Part shown: in pieces, positions 1 through 12,197 of the stretch
Layout of the letters: every line of letters starts with the position of its first letter
How positions within the stretch are numbered: the first letter of the stretch is position 1
Source of the DNA: Sympetrum striolatum
Lineage: Eukaryota; Arthropoda; Insecta; Odonata; Libellulidae
Direction: 5' to 3'
DNA length: 64,000 nucleotides
Assembly (NCBI GenBank): GCA_947579665.1
Contig: OX388351.1
Span: 63,000,939-63,064,938 of the forward strand
Notes under the pieces: model-generated
Seen by the model: the letters and a program-made list of their open reading frames with translations, nothing else
What the model was told of the DNA's origin: nothing
The model's database searches: none
Position numbers and translations under genes: made by a program

Positions 1-85
1 CCCTGTCAGACTTTTTTAAAGTCCGTTTTTCCTTGGGAATTTCCCTGGGTGCATGCCCTTATGTGCGAAGTACCTTTAATTATCT
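1..85 (+). repeat. tRNA-derived foldback family A, right arm and tail (partial)
   Basis: The window opens inside a copy of family A. The stretch from the CCCTGTCAGACTTTTTT end, through the block GGGTGCATGCCCTTATGTGC, to GTACCTTTAA matches the right arm and tail of the copies near 57030-57110, 34715-34800 and 35027-35105. The tRNA-like head and left arm would lie left of the window. No coding content. Confidence 0.7.
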
Positions 86-1320
86 TGCAATTACTGTGAG
101 GTAAACGAGAGTTTACGCTGCAAGCAGTTTAGATAACTTAGCTAGACATAACGGAAACCCTTCTATTCTTAAAGTAGTGTTCCATCCAAGCTCCATTTAA
201 AAGTGTCCAAAAAATATGACAACTCTCTTTAGATTCCTAAAATTAATGTTAATGTTCAATAATTTTAATTTTAGTAAGATATGCAGACAGAAAATCAACC
301 ATCAAAATGATACTCCAAGGAGAATCCAAATTTAATACGCCTAATGCCCTAGACTCTCTGGACGAACACTCGTAATCAGAGTGGAACATCGTCAAAGGAA
401 CTTTTTTACGACACGGAATAGTTCGCTAGGAAAAGTACATGTGCCTTGAGTTCCAAGTTGTCGGACGGTAATGAGTTGGAAAGGAGCGATGTAAGGGAAG
501 CTGTGATGAGGATGTTGACGGAACGGGGAAGTGAAAGTGGGATTCTGGGATATGATCCATTCGGGACGGGAAAGCCTTTCCTTAATAACGAGAAAGACAT
601 CCGGACGAGGGGAATGCAATGCCGTCCGAAGCAATATTTTTCTCTCGTTAAGCCCCGTCCGTTGAAAGGGAACAGGGCTATCCTAGGCCTCATCTAAAAC
701 GTAATGATATCCGTAATAAATGGAATGCCCTAGCCTCATCTCCAGGAGTATAATGTCTCAAGCCTTGTATAACATAACGTGCGGTGAAGCAACGTAATGA
801 ATTTGGAAACAGGGTTGACTCGTCTCCTTCTCTTATAGGATCGTGTATCTAAAGGTTGGTTATGCGTTGATGACTATATTGCTGCTGTTAGCCGCATTTT
901 TTTAAAGATTAGTATTAGTTAACAGTGGATTAGTCTGCATCACATGACTGTTGTATAGTAGTATTAGTCAGAAGAGGGAGGGATACCTCCGTAGAGACAT
1001 ATGGGAAATATCTGTTTCATCATAAATACTCCTTAAATACCTACATAAGGAGCAGCACCCTGAGGAGATACCCAAAGTTTATGACTTCATACACGAAGTA
1101 ATTCAAGTCATTTCTGATGAAATTCTTTCAGTCTTTTCTAAAAAGCAAAGAAAATTAAATCACTTGCTATAACATGCATCAGAAAATTTCCTTAGGTATA
1201 TACGATATTTAAAATTTTTTATCCTTATTCTCTCTTATTTTATATTTCTTGTATAGGTTCATTATAATATAATATAGTGAATATGTTATATTATCAACAT
1301 AAGCTCCATTATAATTGTAA
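86..1320. other. unique sequence, no gene recognised
   Basis: Mostly AT-rich DNA. About 400-690 is less AT-rich and purine-skewed on +, which keeps an 83-codon frame open at 446-697. Its translation has no motif I recognise, and overlapping frames are open on the other strand, so I do not call it a gene. AATATA-rich simple sequence lies around 1255-1300. Confidence 0.6.
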
Positions 1321-1500
1321 AGAAAGGAAAGTTGGAACACGGCTGTAAAGGAATTAGAGGTTTAAAATCTCCAATAGCCGTTTTTGTTGGCGCTATATGA
1401 GTGCATTCAAAAAGTGCGGTGTCCTATCTCGTTATCTCGGAATACCGGGGAATGAGAAGAGGAACGCCGACAAAAACGGCCATTGGAGATTTTAAACCAT
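1321..1500. mobile_element. foldback MITE family M1, copy 1
   Basis: A non-autonomous DNA element built as a long imperfect palindrome. The left arm reads AGAAAGGAAAGTTGGAACAC, then GGTTTAAAATCTCCAATAGC, then CCGTTTTTGTTGGCG. The right arm is the inverse: CGCCGACAAAAACGGC, then CATTGGAGATTTTAAACC. The centre carries AAAAAGTGCGGTGTCCTAT and ACCGGGGAATGAGAAGAGG, both shared with the copies at 18764, 28710 and 45037. The outer right end is missing compared with the copy at 45037. No transposase is present and the superfamily is not assigned. Confidence 0.8.
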
Positions 1501-2465
1501 TCTAAGTGCAGTGATCTTAACAGAAATAACTATTTTAATCTACCTTAATATAAACCTAGTTCCAATAGTATTAATCTGGGTACGGCAACAGTATTATGTT
1601 GCTTACAGTAAGGTTTCAAGTATGCTGTTGGTTATATAAAACAGTAGTTTGAGTTTGAACAGAGAAAAGAGGGATTTAAACGTGTTGCTGGAAAAATGAG
1701 AAATCCTGATGAGGTATAGTAACTCAGCAATAATATTATAATAATATCACGGAAGTAATACGTTACGAAAGAGCAGAAAAATGATCTCAGAAAGCGAATT
1801 CCGCTCGCCATGAGAGTTGGCCGTGTTAATTGTATTTTTGTCTTACTCTGGCTTAGCCCAGCAGATAGTACGTCTGCCTTTGGAGGTAGTAGTACTGGGT
1901 TTGGTCCCATTGGAATCCCTATTATTTTACGGAGGGGCACAGGAAATTTGGCCAAAAAAATTAATGCCATGATCTCAGCAATCTTCATCTTCATCATCGG
2001 TCAACTTCGTCATTAATAGAAATTATTTACCTATAATAGCAAAAACTGAAACTTATCACAAATCTTTGATAACTCTATTAAAGGATAGATGCCATTTTTG
2101 ATGGTCTAGATCTATTTTAGTTTTGTAAATCTAGTCATAAAACTAAATAAAGTAAATAAGTAGCACGCGGTCTGTGTTTTAATCCATGGCATCATCATCA
2201 TGTTAAAAACACCGACAAGGATTGTATACATAGTTGCAACGTGGGAAGAAGGCAAAATTGAGTGTTTGGAAGAATAGGGTGGCTGAGGTAAGTAAGAATG
2301 AAACTGAGCAATGGTTGGCAGGGGAAGGCGGGGATCGTGAAAACGGTCATTCTATATAACTAAGTTTAAACTGTCGGAAGTTTCAAGAACATAGTTATTT
2401 ATTCACTCGCTCTTTGATAAAATACAGCTACAAAACCCGTCTGGCATCGTGGTGAATTCCTCTTT
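1501..2465. other. unique sequence with overlapping unassigned ORFs
   Basis: AT-rich except for about 1790-1960, where frames are open on both strands (68 codons on +, 121 codons on -). The minus-strand product includes GIPMGPNPVLLPP. This superficially resembles the GIPMG box of some reverse transcriptases, but the surrounding residues do not fit. Neither frame can be assigned. Confidence 0.4.
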
Positions 2466-2935
2466 AATAAAATAAAATAGTCGCTAAAAGCAGCGTGACA
2501 TTCCGCTCGTCGACGGAATCCGTGAAGGAAAGCGAGGGGTAGAGCGCGTGGTCTTGCCCACCTTGAATGGGGGGGAGAGGGGTATCAGCAGTGGAAAACT
2601 TCGGGAGGGAGGATCCATTCACCCACGGCAAAAAGGTTGCGCGTTCCGAGGTCAGTTTAAAATATAAACAACGGGTAGCAGGTAAGGAAAAGGTCTTCGA
2701 AAGACCCACCCACGCAACCCTCCGGGAAACCAACTGAATCTTATGCCATCCAAGGTACAAGCGTGCGTGAGACGTTGCCTAATATAACGGGGCCCTCGGT
2801 TTGCAATAGCCTAGGGCCCGCCTGCGCTGCGGTGACGACTCAATTGGACTACGAGGAAGTTTACTGACCGCACTCAGCCTACCTTATCGGCTATTTCGCA
2901 CCCGTCACAGGTCATGTTAAATTTACGCCCTCAAT
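2466..2935. promoter_or_regulatory. CpG-dense block, possible promoter-proximal island
   Basis: Clearly richer in G+C and CpG than its flanks. It contains an AATATAAAC stretch near 2660, a perfect donor-like CAGGTAAGG at 2679-2687, a small hairpin GGTCTTCGAAAGACC at about 2692-2706, and a second hairpin with GGGCCCT/AGGGCCC arms around 2790-2820. Together with the block at 3766-4242 it is the most gene-start-like DNA in the window. I recognise no protein in any frame. It could instead be an unrecognised GC-rich repeat. Confidence 0.3.
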
Positions 2936-3765
2936 TTTAGGCAACATTTTCCTTAAAACAAATTTCTTAATTTGTTTACTAGTACACAAATGCTAAAAAT
3001 AAAAATTAAGAATACAAGTCTTATTTTTTCATTTTTCGTTTCTTTACATCATAAATACCAACGCAAAAAGATATTATTCTATGCGCTTAACACAACTATT
3101 TATTGAACGTTTCCAACTGGCCAGAGCAACCTACAACGTAAATTTAAATTAATAAATTAATTAATTAACTTAGCCATTTTGAAAGTTTACGTGTAAGTTT
3201 ATACATTACAATTTATGAAAAAATGATATATTTATGTCCTCCGAATGTAAAATGACTTCTGATCTAACTATTTTTAATTAATTTTATTTCATATTTTACG
3301 CTGTAAAATAGATCGTACTTCTGAGAGCATTGGCGTAGAATTGTTTGTATAGACTGTATTTTTTGAAAGTGCAGTTAATTTACCAATAAAATCGTAGTGA
3401 CTCTGACTTATTAACACCAATCCAGAGCAATGAGTTAATTATAATGCATCATCCTGATTATTCTACCTATCGGTAGGTTCATGTACACTCAAATATCTCT
3501 ATTAAGCGCCATATCCTTTATTTACTCATAGTTAACCCTACCCTTTAAGCCATTCAACATCTCTTGCCTGTCTTCCCCTCTGTCTTTTCCCCTGAATTCT
3601 ACCCTCAACTTCAGTCTTTAGTTTATAAATACCTCTGATAACACACAATGTTATAAATTCAGTGATATAATCAAACTATATGCTAGGCTTGACTATGCTC
3701 CCTTTTCCGAAATTTTTTAACTACTTAATTTGTTTCATTCAAAATGTATAGGGGAAGTTAGGTGA
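2936..3765. other. AT-rich spacer between CpG-dense blocks
   Basis: Long TTAATTAATT-type stretches, with a short pyrimidine-rich patch at about 3540-3600. No gene, RNA or repeat recognised. Confidence 0.6.
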
Positions 3766-4242
3766 TGTTAAGCTAACCAAGGAGCGGTTGGAGTAATGCT
3801 TGGCCGACCCTAGTGGCAACCGAGAGCTTAGCGAGTGCAGCGGTAGGAGTCACTGGCCGCAGCTCTAATGGGTCAGTCTTCCACAGCGCTGTTTCAGTAG
3901 TAGTTTCGCTTTCTTGCTGAGCTCCGGCGAGCGCTGCCGAGCAATTTGGCGACAACCAAGCGCAGAGCGAATGTTTGCGTGAAACCCGGGAGATCAGGAA
4001 CCGAAGCGCTCGTTACGTTCTGTTGGACTTTTGGTAATAAACTGTACACAGCGCTTTGTGTGACCCCTGCCCTTTGAAGGGATAAGCGCCATTTGACTGC
4101 TAGCCGGTCGGTGGAAGAAATACGAGGAGAAACGCAGGTGGTCCTTGACAGCCTTCAAGTGCACGACTTTGGGGGAGCGTTCGAAGTGCGGTGAGAGCGT
4201 TGTGCAAGTGTGAAATGGAGTCAAAGGAGACGAAATTATACC
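3766..4242 (+). promoter_or_regulatory. candidate promoter and first-exon region
   Basis: A sharply bounded CpG-dense block in otherwise AT-rich DNA. Two arthropod-type initiator matches (TCAGT) lie at 3873 and 3894. No convincing TATA box precedes them. The block ends abruptly at a splice-donor match, ACC|GTGAGT, with the intron side starting at 4243; AT-rich sequence follows. This pattern of CpG-rich leader, ATG, donor and long AT-rich tract is what an invertebrate first exon with a long first intron looks like. The role is inferred; no downstream exon is visible to confirm it. Confidence 0.4.
4215..4242 (+). CDS. candidate first coding exon (partial, 9 codons plus 1 nt)
   Basis: An ATG at 4215 has G at -3 and G at +4, a good initiation context. 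It opens a frame encoding MESKETKLY that runs into the donor GTGAGT at 4243, leaving one base of a split codon (phase 1). The sequence is too short and polar to assign to a family. No in-window exon that would continue the frame was recognised, so the partner exon, if real, lies beyond 64000. The alternative is a non-coding first exon, or chance similarity inside a CpG-rich island. Confidence 0.22.
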
Positions 4243-7200
4243 GTGAGTGATGTCAATCTTAACTTCATATTCGTGCAGTTTTTAAAGGTTTGACTCAATG
4301 CTAGCTTGGAATGATCCATATTTACGCGTTGTAAGAGATTTCGTAGGAAATGAGTAATTTTTTCAAAGGAAACTGGAAAGCAATTTGTGTAGTAATCTTG
4401 ATGCTGGAATCGATAAACAAAAATATAAGTCGAAGTTTGAATGCAGCTGTGAACATCTCGGCATCTAACTCCATGTAACTTATTTATAAGTTGAATTACC
4501 TATTTGACGGTAATCACATTGAATGAATGTAAATTCGTTACAGTGCCTGGTAAACTAATTGCGGTATATGTTACCCCTTATCACAAAAAGAAGAACGCTT
4601 AAAAGAAAACGTTGATCTAATAATCCTACTCTGTTGTTTTTTAATCCATATATGTTCCTATTGATTTATTGATGGCCATAATCCGTATCTTGACTTCGCT
4701 AGTGAAGCCAAAACCGAAGCTTATCTTTGCTTATAACCTTCATTTATTACAAATTTGATTTTTAAATTTTTATTTATAAGCATTGACATTTCGTAGGTAC
4801 ACGTATGATATGAATCACGTAATATTCCATCGGTATTTTACGATATATTTCTCCTCATACGTCCACAAATATTTTTCTCGTCGAATTATCTTGAAATACA
4901 TCTTATATATTCTACTAGCACATGTAAAGAGACCCACAATTAAGATTAGTAGCAACAAAGTGAACATTTTCACACGCCTTATTAGGAGTACACGCTCGAA
5001 GCCCATAATCCTACTCAACTCCAACGCTGCAATCTTCTTGAAAGCGAGATTTTGTTACCGCCTTCGCCTCTGATTTTGGAGACAGTTCTCAGTTGGAAAC
5101 TAAGCCAAATTTTCTCGTCTCATTCCCTGAACTCATTCCTTCCCTCTTCCATAGTTTTAATCTAAAGCACAGCTTCCTACTCTGAGCTATTTATTCAACC
5201 TTTTCGAGTTGCATGAGCTCTTTCCTTTACAACTTCCTCACAGTAACCGTTTCCCCTTCTCAACGCTTCCCTTGCTTCTTGGCGATAAACTTTACCATCC
5301 GCCGTGATGATTCGGTGAGTCTTTAACGTGGTATACCAACCCTTCCCTTCCTCTGATGAGATTACACTGGGAGCTGAGCTGGCTGATTCAAGAGCTGTTC
5401 GTATTCCTTTATGGATGTTGCGGAATATTCAGTAAGATCAGTAAAAAACGAATTTTCGTGTAGATTATTTTTATAAACTGGTTTTCAAAGTAAAAATTTA
5501 CCTGTTATTATGCTATTGATAAATTTTCATTTCACTTTTTTCTAATACCGTGCTATTAAATCAAATATGTAGTTGGTCATGGTAGTTATTTAGGCTTCGA
5601 ATAATATTATTCGAATGTGACTACAAATTACGGTGGTAGGAACGTGAGCTCTAGTATTACATAATGTGCTTAAGAAAATACGCAGATAGTAGTGACTGCT
5701 GTATCCATTTACATAAAATTTCAGGATTCCCATGCATTAAGACTTCCTCAGATTGATTATAACATTTGCATTCCCCATTGGATATCGTATAACTCCTACT
5801 AGGTTATTATCATCTTTATGAGACAAGATTTCCGTACCGAATTTACACATAACATGTTCTGATTCTGTTCATAGATTAGCATTGATTTCTTACAAAAGGA
5901 TATTTTCTGCCGAGTGGAAAATATATATTTGTGAATGATTATTATTTATTATAAATAAATGGAAGAAGCCTTCACTTGGTGGAATTCTATACTAGGATTG
6001 GATGTAAATAATTGAGCTCTCCACTTTATGGGGAATTTTTGCTCAGTTATTCTCATCCTAGACTATCATTATGTATGTTATCATATCTATTTTCTTACGT
6101 ATATTTGCCAATAATGCAAACTTGTATTCAAAGTTATGTAATTGAGTTATCTTTGGTTTATCTTAACTTGATCTGAACTCATCTAATTATAATAACTTAT
6201 TATATTGATGATTGAAATTTTCACCATTGTTCTATAAAGCACATACTGTACTTATATTAATATTTATGGTTGGAAATACATTTATAGGAATTGATTTTAT
6301 ATGAAGAGGAAATTGCGGGAGACTGAATGACTATTCTGTTTGATTAGAAATTTCCAGTTTTTTAACATTTAGAAATGCTAAAACTTATTATCATTATCTC
6401 ATTAGTCATTATCTTAATTAGAAATCCCCAACGAAATCGATTGAGGCACTTGCATTTTGCGACGGACGGCCAATCACATCGTTAAACTACGAAAACCTGC
6501 ACATTTTAAATATATGAAAAACAAGAAATAAACTTTTAAAATAAACTATACTTGCTAAGTATATCGTGCATACATGAGAAGTTTCTTTAAGGAAATTAAT
6601 TTCAAACTTATTAGTATACTTTTTTTCCTTCGTAAAATATTTTGCGGCTTTTGCTGTCCCTTGAGTGAATTAGATCACTACTGAGACAAAGACTATCTCA
6701 TTATCATCTGCCCTAAATTATCACATCTTCCTAAAAGTATGGTGAAATAAAGGATGTAATTATTACTTTAGATATAAATCACCGTATCAGTGGAGGAAAT
6801 GAGTTTCCAAGGATGTATTTCCTTCTAACGTACTTCTTATGATTCGACCAAATTTTTCCGCGAGAAAATGAATCTCATCTAGAGGAGTTACGGTTTCATT
6901 ACAGGCAGAATTTGCGAGTACAATGTTTGAAGTAGGTCGAAGTGCTACCACTCCAGGCATTTGCCAGCATTACCCAAATCTCCCGCAAGACCAAAGGTGG
7001 GGCGTCGGTAATCATTGAGAGATGAAACGTTCATTCAAATCCCAGATTCAAAATGAAGGGAGCGACGCGGGTTTCATTCAGAGCGTTGTATAACTTGGAG
7101 TGCTCCATAAGGCGTGAGGATCTTGAATCGGTAGCTTAGTGCGCCTTCACTCGTAATGCTCATGTGGAAAAGTAGGACTTCGAGATGGAAGACGGAGGGT

Positions 7201-7738
7201 TCCATCACGAACTACCGGGGAAGGATTTACCATACATTGTATATGTCTTCGTAACAATTTATTAAATATGTTTGCACTATTTTCCAATTGCGTACACTAT
7301 CCAGCATTTATCGTTAAATGTGCTTATTTTAACCTGAGGTGCTGAAACTTTTTATTAACAGCTTTCGTAGCCACAGGATATCTAGTTCACTCTGAAGTTA
7401 GGCAGTAGGACTGATCCTAAGCCTGCAATTTTCCCTTAACCTCCATTTAGTCAAGAAATTGTATTTTAAGAGATATTACGGTTGATTAAATTGTGATAGA
7501 GGTGCCCATGGTTATTTTTTAATAAATTCAATGGATAGAATCGATGGAGGCCTTCATTTAACTTATTTCTATGTGGAAGCTTTGCATAGTCATTTACCAA
7601 ATATCCGTATTCTTTATGCTACCGTATCTATTTTGTTTCATTTTTATTCAGATAATACGAAATTTTAATCACAATTCTGTAATTATTATGTGGTACTGAA
7701 AACGTATCTACTATCATTGAGTTACAAAGTAATGGAAA
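4243..7738. other. AT-rich unique sequence, possible intron
   Basis: No gene, RNA or repeat recognised. The overlapping frames at about 4783-5073 are low-complexity, Ile/Lys/Tyr-rich translations of AT-rich DNA. A pyrimidine-rich patch lies at about 5090-5290. Confidence 0.6.
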
Positions 7739-7952
7739 TCTTATATAATAATCACCGATGCGTATACATTTATAAGTTTAAATATTTATTCATCCGATGT
7801 CAGTAACTCCCGTAAGAAATTTACGGGAGAAATTTCCAAACTTTAATGTGATATGCTTTCCGACGTGATAGGATTATAAATTTTTAAAACTCGTAAAAGG
7901 TTCATTGGAGTGTTACATATCGATATTTGTTTTTCCAAAGTATCCTTTCGGG
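7739..7952 (+). repeat. dispersed repeat R1, copy 1
   Basis: Aligns with 35211-35402 over about 200 bases. Shared blocks include TTTATTCATCC, ATGTCAGTAACTCCCGTAAG, GTGATAGGATTATAAATTTT and CAAAGTATCCTT. This copy has a perfect 9-bp hairpin, CTCCCGTAA/TTACGGGAG with a GAAAT loop, at 7807-7829; the second copy has lost it. No ORF, and the class is unknown. Confidence 0.65.
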
Positions 7953-8370
7953 AATCCATCAACATTACGCGTATTTTATGTGGTGGTTTCTGACTTTGGA
8001 TAGATAAATATTGCGTAAAATAGAATCCAAGCAAGGATATCCCTTTGAGACATTTTGCCTAGCCATGCGGCAATTTAAATGGGTTTTAGGTGAGTTCATC
8101 AAATCCTCGTCACCGTATTGGCTTCTCTAGATTGGACCCCACTTATTCTTAATTCCGGTAGCTCATCTTCTGCATGATATTTGGTGAACGTTAGTTAATT
8201 TTGGTCTCTAGTGGGAATCAAACCTGGGACAAAACGATCCCTTTCCCTCTTGGCAATTTCTTATAAACTTGAATATACATAAATATATTCAACACTGAAA
8301 AATGGTTGGAATATATTTGCACGCAAGAGCATGCACTCAGAAGAAAATCCCACAGAATGATGGACTAGAA
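7953..8370. other. unique sequence, nothing recognised
   Basis: AT-rich DNA between repeat R1 and the family A element. No supported feature. Confidence 0.6.
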
Positions 8371-8556
8371 ACATTCTGATGGGGCCGGGAATCGATCCCG
8401 GGATATTCCTCTAGCCGAAAGGCTGCTTTAAGTATGTGAGCTACCAGACCAGAACAAATTTAAGAAAAGACCTGAGAAAATGATCTGACTGGGTACAGAG
8501 GAAAATGGAAATTTTAGGTTCGATTTCTGGCCCTGTTAGAGATTTTTTAAGTTGTC
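8371..8556 (-). mobile_element. tRNA-derived foldback family A, copy 2
   Basis: The left arm carries a minus-strand tRNA-like head: A-box-like TGGTAGCTCACATACTT, and a B box, GGATCGATTCC, inside a T-arm ending CCCGGCCCC (about 8376-8455). The right arm (about 8509-8556) repeats the tRNA 3' half in the opposite direction: AGGTTCGATTTCTGGCCCTG, then TTAGAGATTTTTTAAG. Copies at 34561 and 56926 have the same arrangement. The cloverleaf is decayed, so this is not a working tRNA gene. Confidence 0.6.
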
Positions 8557-10144
8557 TTCTTTGAGATGCTTGCAGATGTACTAATAGTATATACATTTTT
8601 TAAATGCTACCAATAAACCACGTGACCGTATGAAATCGATATGCCTTATTGTCAAAACTATTCATGGGTAAATGGGAAGAAAAGAACGGCAAGTGGGCGT
8701 TGTTGGTACTAAGAAAAGGCGGTATAAGATTGTAATGTTTAAGAGGAAACGAGAGGACATGATGACGATGGTTGAGCGGCGATGTTACGAAAGGAGACCG
8801 AAGGCGTCTTCCTTAACTCGCTCGACTCATTCAACCGTTGCAACGGCAGTCTCAATCACCGCTCCAAACTCCGGAAAATCCATCCCACGCCTCCCTCCGC
8901 TCTTTCTCAACCCCCGTCTACGACCCACTTCCCGATGATGTCCTATATCAAACCGTCTTCAACTTCAAGTACCAATTTCGAACTCTTAACTTTTTACGCG
9001 CTCCCCTATCTATTTCCTCAAATTGCACGTGAACCTCGAATCTCCAATGCACATCTATTAATCATTTGATATCCTCGGATGTACCTATTTATTTCAGCTT
9101 CTTAGCTGAGCTGATATGGGACGGCAAAGTTTGAGGAGATGGTGTAGATGCACATGTATAGAATTATGACTGATTTTCAGGGGTTGGCTGAATTTTGAAT
9201 CTGATGGTGTGTATGACGTGCTATACGTAATCGACTTGGCTCAAAGATCGAAGTGTATCAATGAATAATCATTGACTTTCAATTTCTTGCAAATCCAAAA
9301 TCGATATCATATTGGAGAGCGTAATTGAAGGAATATTAATGCCCTCATAAATGATGAAATGCATTATTTTATGGCAACGAATTTGATGGGACAATGGAAC
9401 GTGAATTCCCTCCTAATCCCTCTATTAAAATTCAATGCATATTAAACTCAACATTTCTGAGGATAAAAAAAGTAAATTAAAAAAACACCCTTGCTTTCCA
9501 AGGAGAAATAATATTGTAGCAGATGATGGTGCATTTCATAAGAATAATTATTTTGTGGAGAGAGAACTCTGTTCGATTTGATATATTTTGTCTCATAGAT
9601 ATCTACGCAAACATTCATTCCAGTGTGCGTTTTAAATTTGATCACTCGAGTCTCTATTTACATACTAGAAAGTAGGAAAACCCAAAATGGTGATATTGTG
9701 GTAATTCGGAGTAATGCATTGACAGTTGATTCACCGTTCTAGCAACAGACTCAACCACAGAAGTAATTTACCACAATGTCATATCTTCGTTATCGATCAT
9801 CTTTGGAGGGGATCAGGAAAATGCTTAGGGAAACACAATAAACTCTGATAGAGCTCTTCTTCCCAATGCCTGTGTAAACATAAGAGCCAAACTAAATTCA
9901 ATTCTTATTTGGTACGGCAGAAATCACAGATATTAGAATTGGTAGACCTATACAAAACAAGGTTTCTATCTCACTTGGAGTGAACTTTGGCAAATTCGAT
10001 TTTTCAAGTAGATACTGAATAAATAATAGCATACGGATTTAATAAATACAGCTGCGAAATTTGATCAAATTTGTATCCGAATTGAATGTTACGAAATTGT
10101 CATCTTTATATCTGTCTCCTCTTTTCTTAATTTCTTTAGTAGTG
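8557..10144. other. unique sequence with one GC-richer patch
   Basis: About 8670-8940 is GC-richer and keeps several overlapping plus-strand frames open (up to 95 codons) with no recognisable domain; mutually overlapping frames argue against coding. The remainder is AT-rich with nothing recognised. Confidence 0.5.
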
Positions 10145-10319
10145 GTATCCCTTTCCAAGGCGTAGCCACGCTTTCGAGAGTTAACAGGTTAAGGCTGCTA
10201 ATACTTAACGGTATGAATGAGGGTATTGTGGCCGGCAATACACTTCTCCCGCCTACTATTACTATTACCCAGATTGTTACCTCCGGTACTCATTTTTACA
10301 CATTTAGAGGCTGAGACTC

Positions 10320-10398
10320 TCTGAAAAATTGTCGGCTGGTAATTTGCCGTGGCCCTCTGCGTAGCAGGCAAGCGCCTTCACTGTTACGCCGCCAGGGA
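10320..10398 (-). repeat. degenerate tRNA-like sequence
   Basis: Read on the minus strand, GGCGGCGTAACAGTGAAGGC (A-box position) is followed by GCTTGCCTGCTACGCAGAG (anticodon-arm position) and a decayed B box, GGCAAATTACC, flanked by GGCCACGG and AGCCGAC. The layout resembles the tRNA head of a SINE. It lies directly beside the non-LTR 3' tail at 10399-10470 and may be part of the same composite repeat. Too decayed to be a tRNA gene. Confidence 0.35.
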
Positions 10399-10470
10399 AC
10401 AATTATTTCCATTACCTTGTTTTAATCTTCCCATCTTCATAGACTTTTAGTCCCAATCTCGCCCAAATAA
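10399..10470 (+). mobile_element. non-LTR retrotransposon 3' end, family T, copy 1
   Basis: Shares with copies at 20416, 25059, 52536 and 62560 the order: CATCTTC-like block, hairpin with ACTTTTAGTC core, CAATCTCGCC, AATAAAG, then a simple tail (here ATT repeats). The hairpin stem is mismatched in this copy. Only the 3' terminus is kept, the usual result of 5'-truncated target-primed insertion. Confidence 0.6.
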
Positions 10471-12197
10471 AGAAAATTATTATTATTATCATCTTTTGAA
10501 GATTTGGAATGTATATCAGCCTTCCAGTATAAGAAGTATGCGAATTAAAAAAATGACGATAAATCATAAATTAAACCTGTTAAAACATTTCGTTTTTGGC
10601 GAAATATTTACAAAGAAATGATTCACTTGATATAATGTTGTATTTTTACTTAATGAAATTTTTATTAGTTAGACCATTATTTTCTATATGACAATTCTCA
10701 AAGTGCATGCAAATTTTGCCGTAATTTATTTTCAACCGATCATCATATTTATCATTCATATACAAACCATTCAGTTTAAAATAAAAGTTTTCTTTTCCTA
10801 GTATCACATCAATGTCACGAATTATAGAACAATCGATTCTATTGCAGTTTGGTTGCTCAATAGTTATTTTAGGTAGACTTTAAGTTTATCTTTGACAACA
10901 TTGATAACATTTTTATATATTATGTAGAAATAACAGACAATAAAGTTAACGATTGATTGAATAGACGATTTCATACAATCGGAGACTTACAAAGTAACCT
11001 GAAGATGAAAAACTATGAAATGTGTATTGCGGAATGAATGCGAAAATTCCTTCTGGTTAATCAAAATATTTTCTGGTTGCCAAAATCACCGTGAGCGACT
11101 CTCATTACACACTGCTCTAATATTTAAAGCTGCTCACTTATGCACGTTGCAGTTTGGTGACGACAGGAATATTCTTTGCACTTCTATTCCAAATGCATGT
11201 AAATACAAACAAACAAAAATAGCCATGAATAAATTATTCTACAGATTTGATTTAATTATTTGAAGCAGCATTGTAATTGCCACAGATGAATATAGATGCG
11301 TCGACGCAGTTTCAAGCGATGTTTAAGTACGTAAATTATTTCCATTCTTATAAATAAATAGATATGCGAATTAATGCAGACTTTTTTATTTTTGCTGACT
11401 CTGCAGACATCTTGGCGGAGAATGCTTTTAAGATACGGGACGGATTGCTTTCGGCCATAAATAATTCAGCAGAACTTTGAATAAAAACGAACGAAAAATG
11501 AACAGCTAGCCTCGAATAATGAATATGTTAATTTCATAGACGCTATTAATAAGCTGGAGAAAGGCATCTACGGTAATTAAATTACATCCAAATGAATTTT
11601 ACATCGCTGTTCAGGGAAGTTGTAAATTGTTTAACACTTTGAGTGGGCGTTCCCGGAATTGGTAATTCACCACGGGAATTAAATTACCGAAAAGATGAAC
11701 CTATGCTGATTTCCTCTGCTTACCGGAGGGATTTCTTTTCAGTTAGAAATTTTCATTATTAGAATATTACTTGTTCTTCTATGCTAATATAATATGGGAT
11801 AATTATGAAATACATAATAAGAATATTGATAGAAATTCCCTGTCGATGCATTTCCGTTGCATTATCTTCTCTTTCATTTGTTTTACAGTGTGTTTTAAAT
11901 TTTTTTAGAATTCATCACTGGAGTTATGTATCGGTGAATATCTTCGCTGGAATTTTGTTAGGATCAATGGCTCTTGATTACATATTTGCATAAAATCCAT
12001 GCTTTTTCTGTACTAGTAAAAAATATCTCTTTTAAAAGTCAATTGAAATATTATTCTAGCCCTGTTTAAAAATTGAATAATAATTTTTTATGTAAATTCA
12101 AAGAGATCTCTCAAAGTCATGAAGACCTTCATATTCAATGTGTTATAGATTATTATAAAAAGTTCATAGCCAATATGCAGTGACTAGTTTAGTTAGA
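10471..12197. other. unique sequence, nothing coding
   Basis: AT-rich. About 11390-11730 is more complex, with several TAATTA/AATTAC homeodomain-like words and AATTACCG-type blocks. It might be a conserved non-coding element, but that is untested. No gene recognised. Confidence 0.45.

Noticed and set aside
446..697. 83-codon plus-strand frame in a GC-richer patch
   Set aside because: No recognisable domain. Two overlapping minus-strand frames are also open, and purine skew explains the lack of stops.
1632..1997. 121-codon minus-strand frame with GIPMGPNP, similar to a reverse-transcriptase box
   Set aside because: Residues around the motif do not fit any RT family, no catalytic YxDD-type motif follows, and a plus-strand frame overlaps it.
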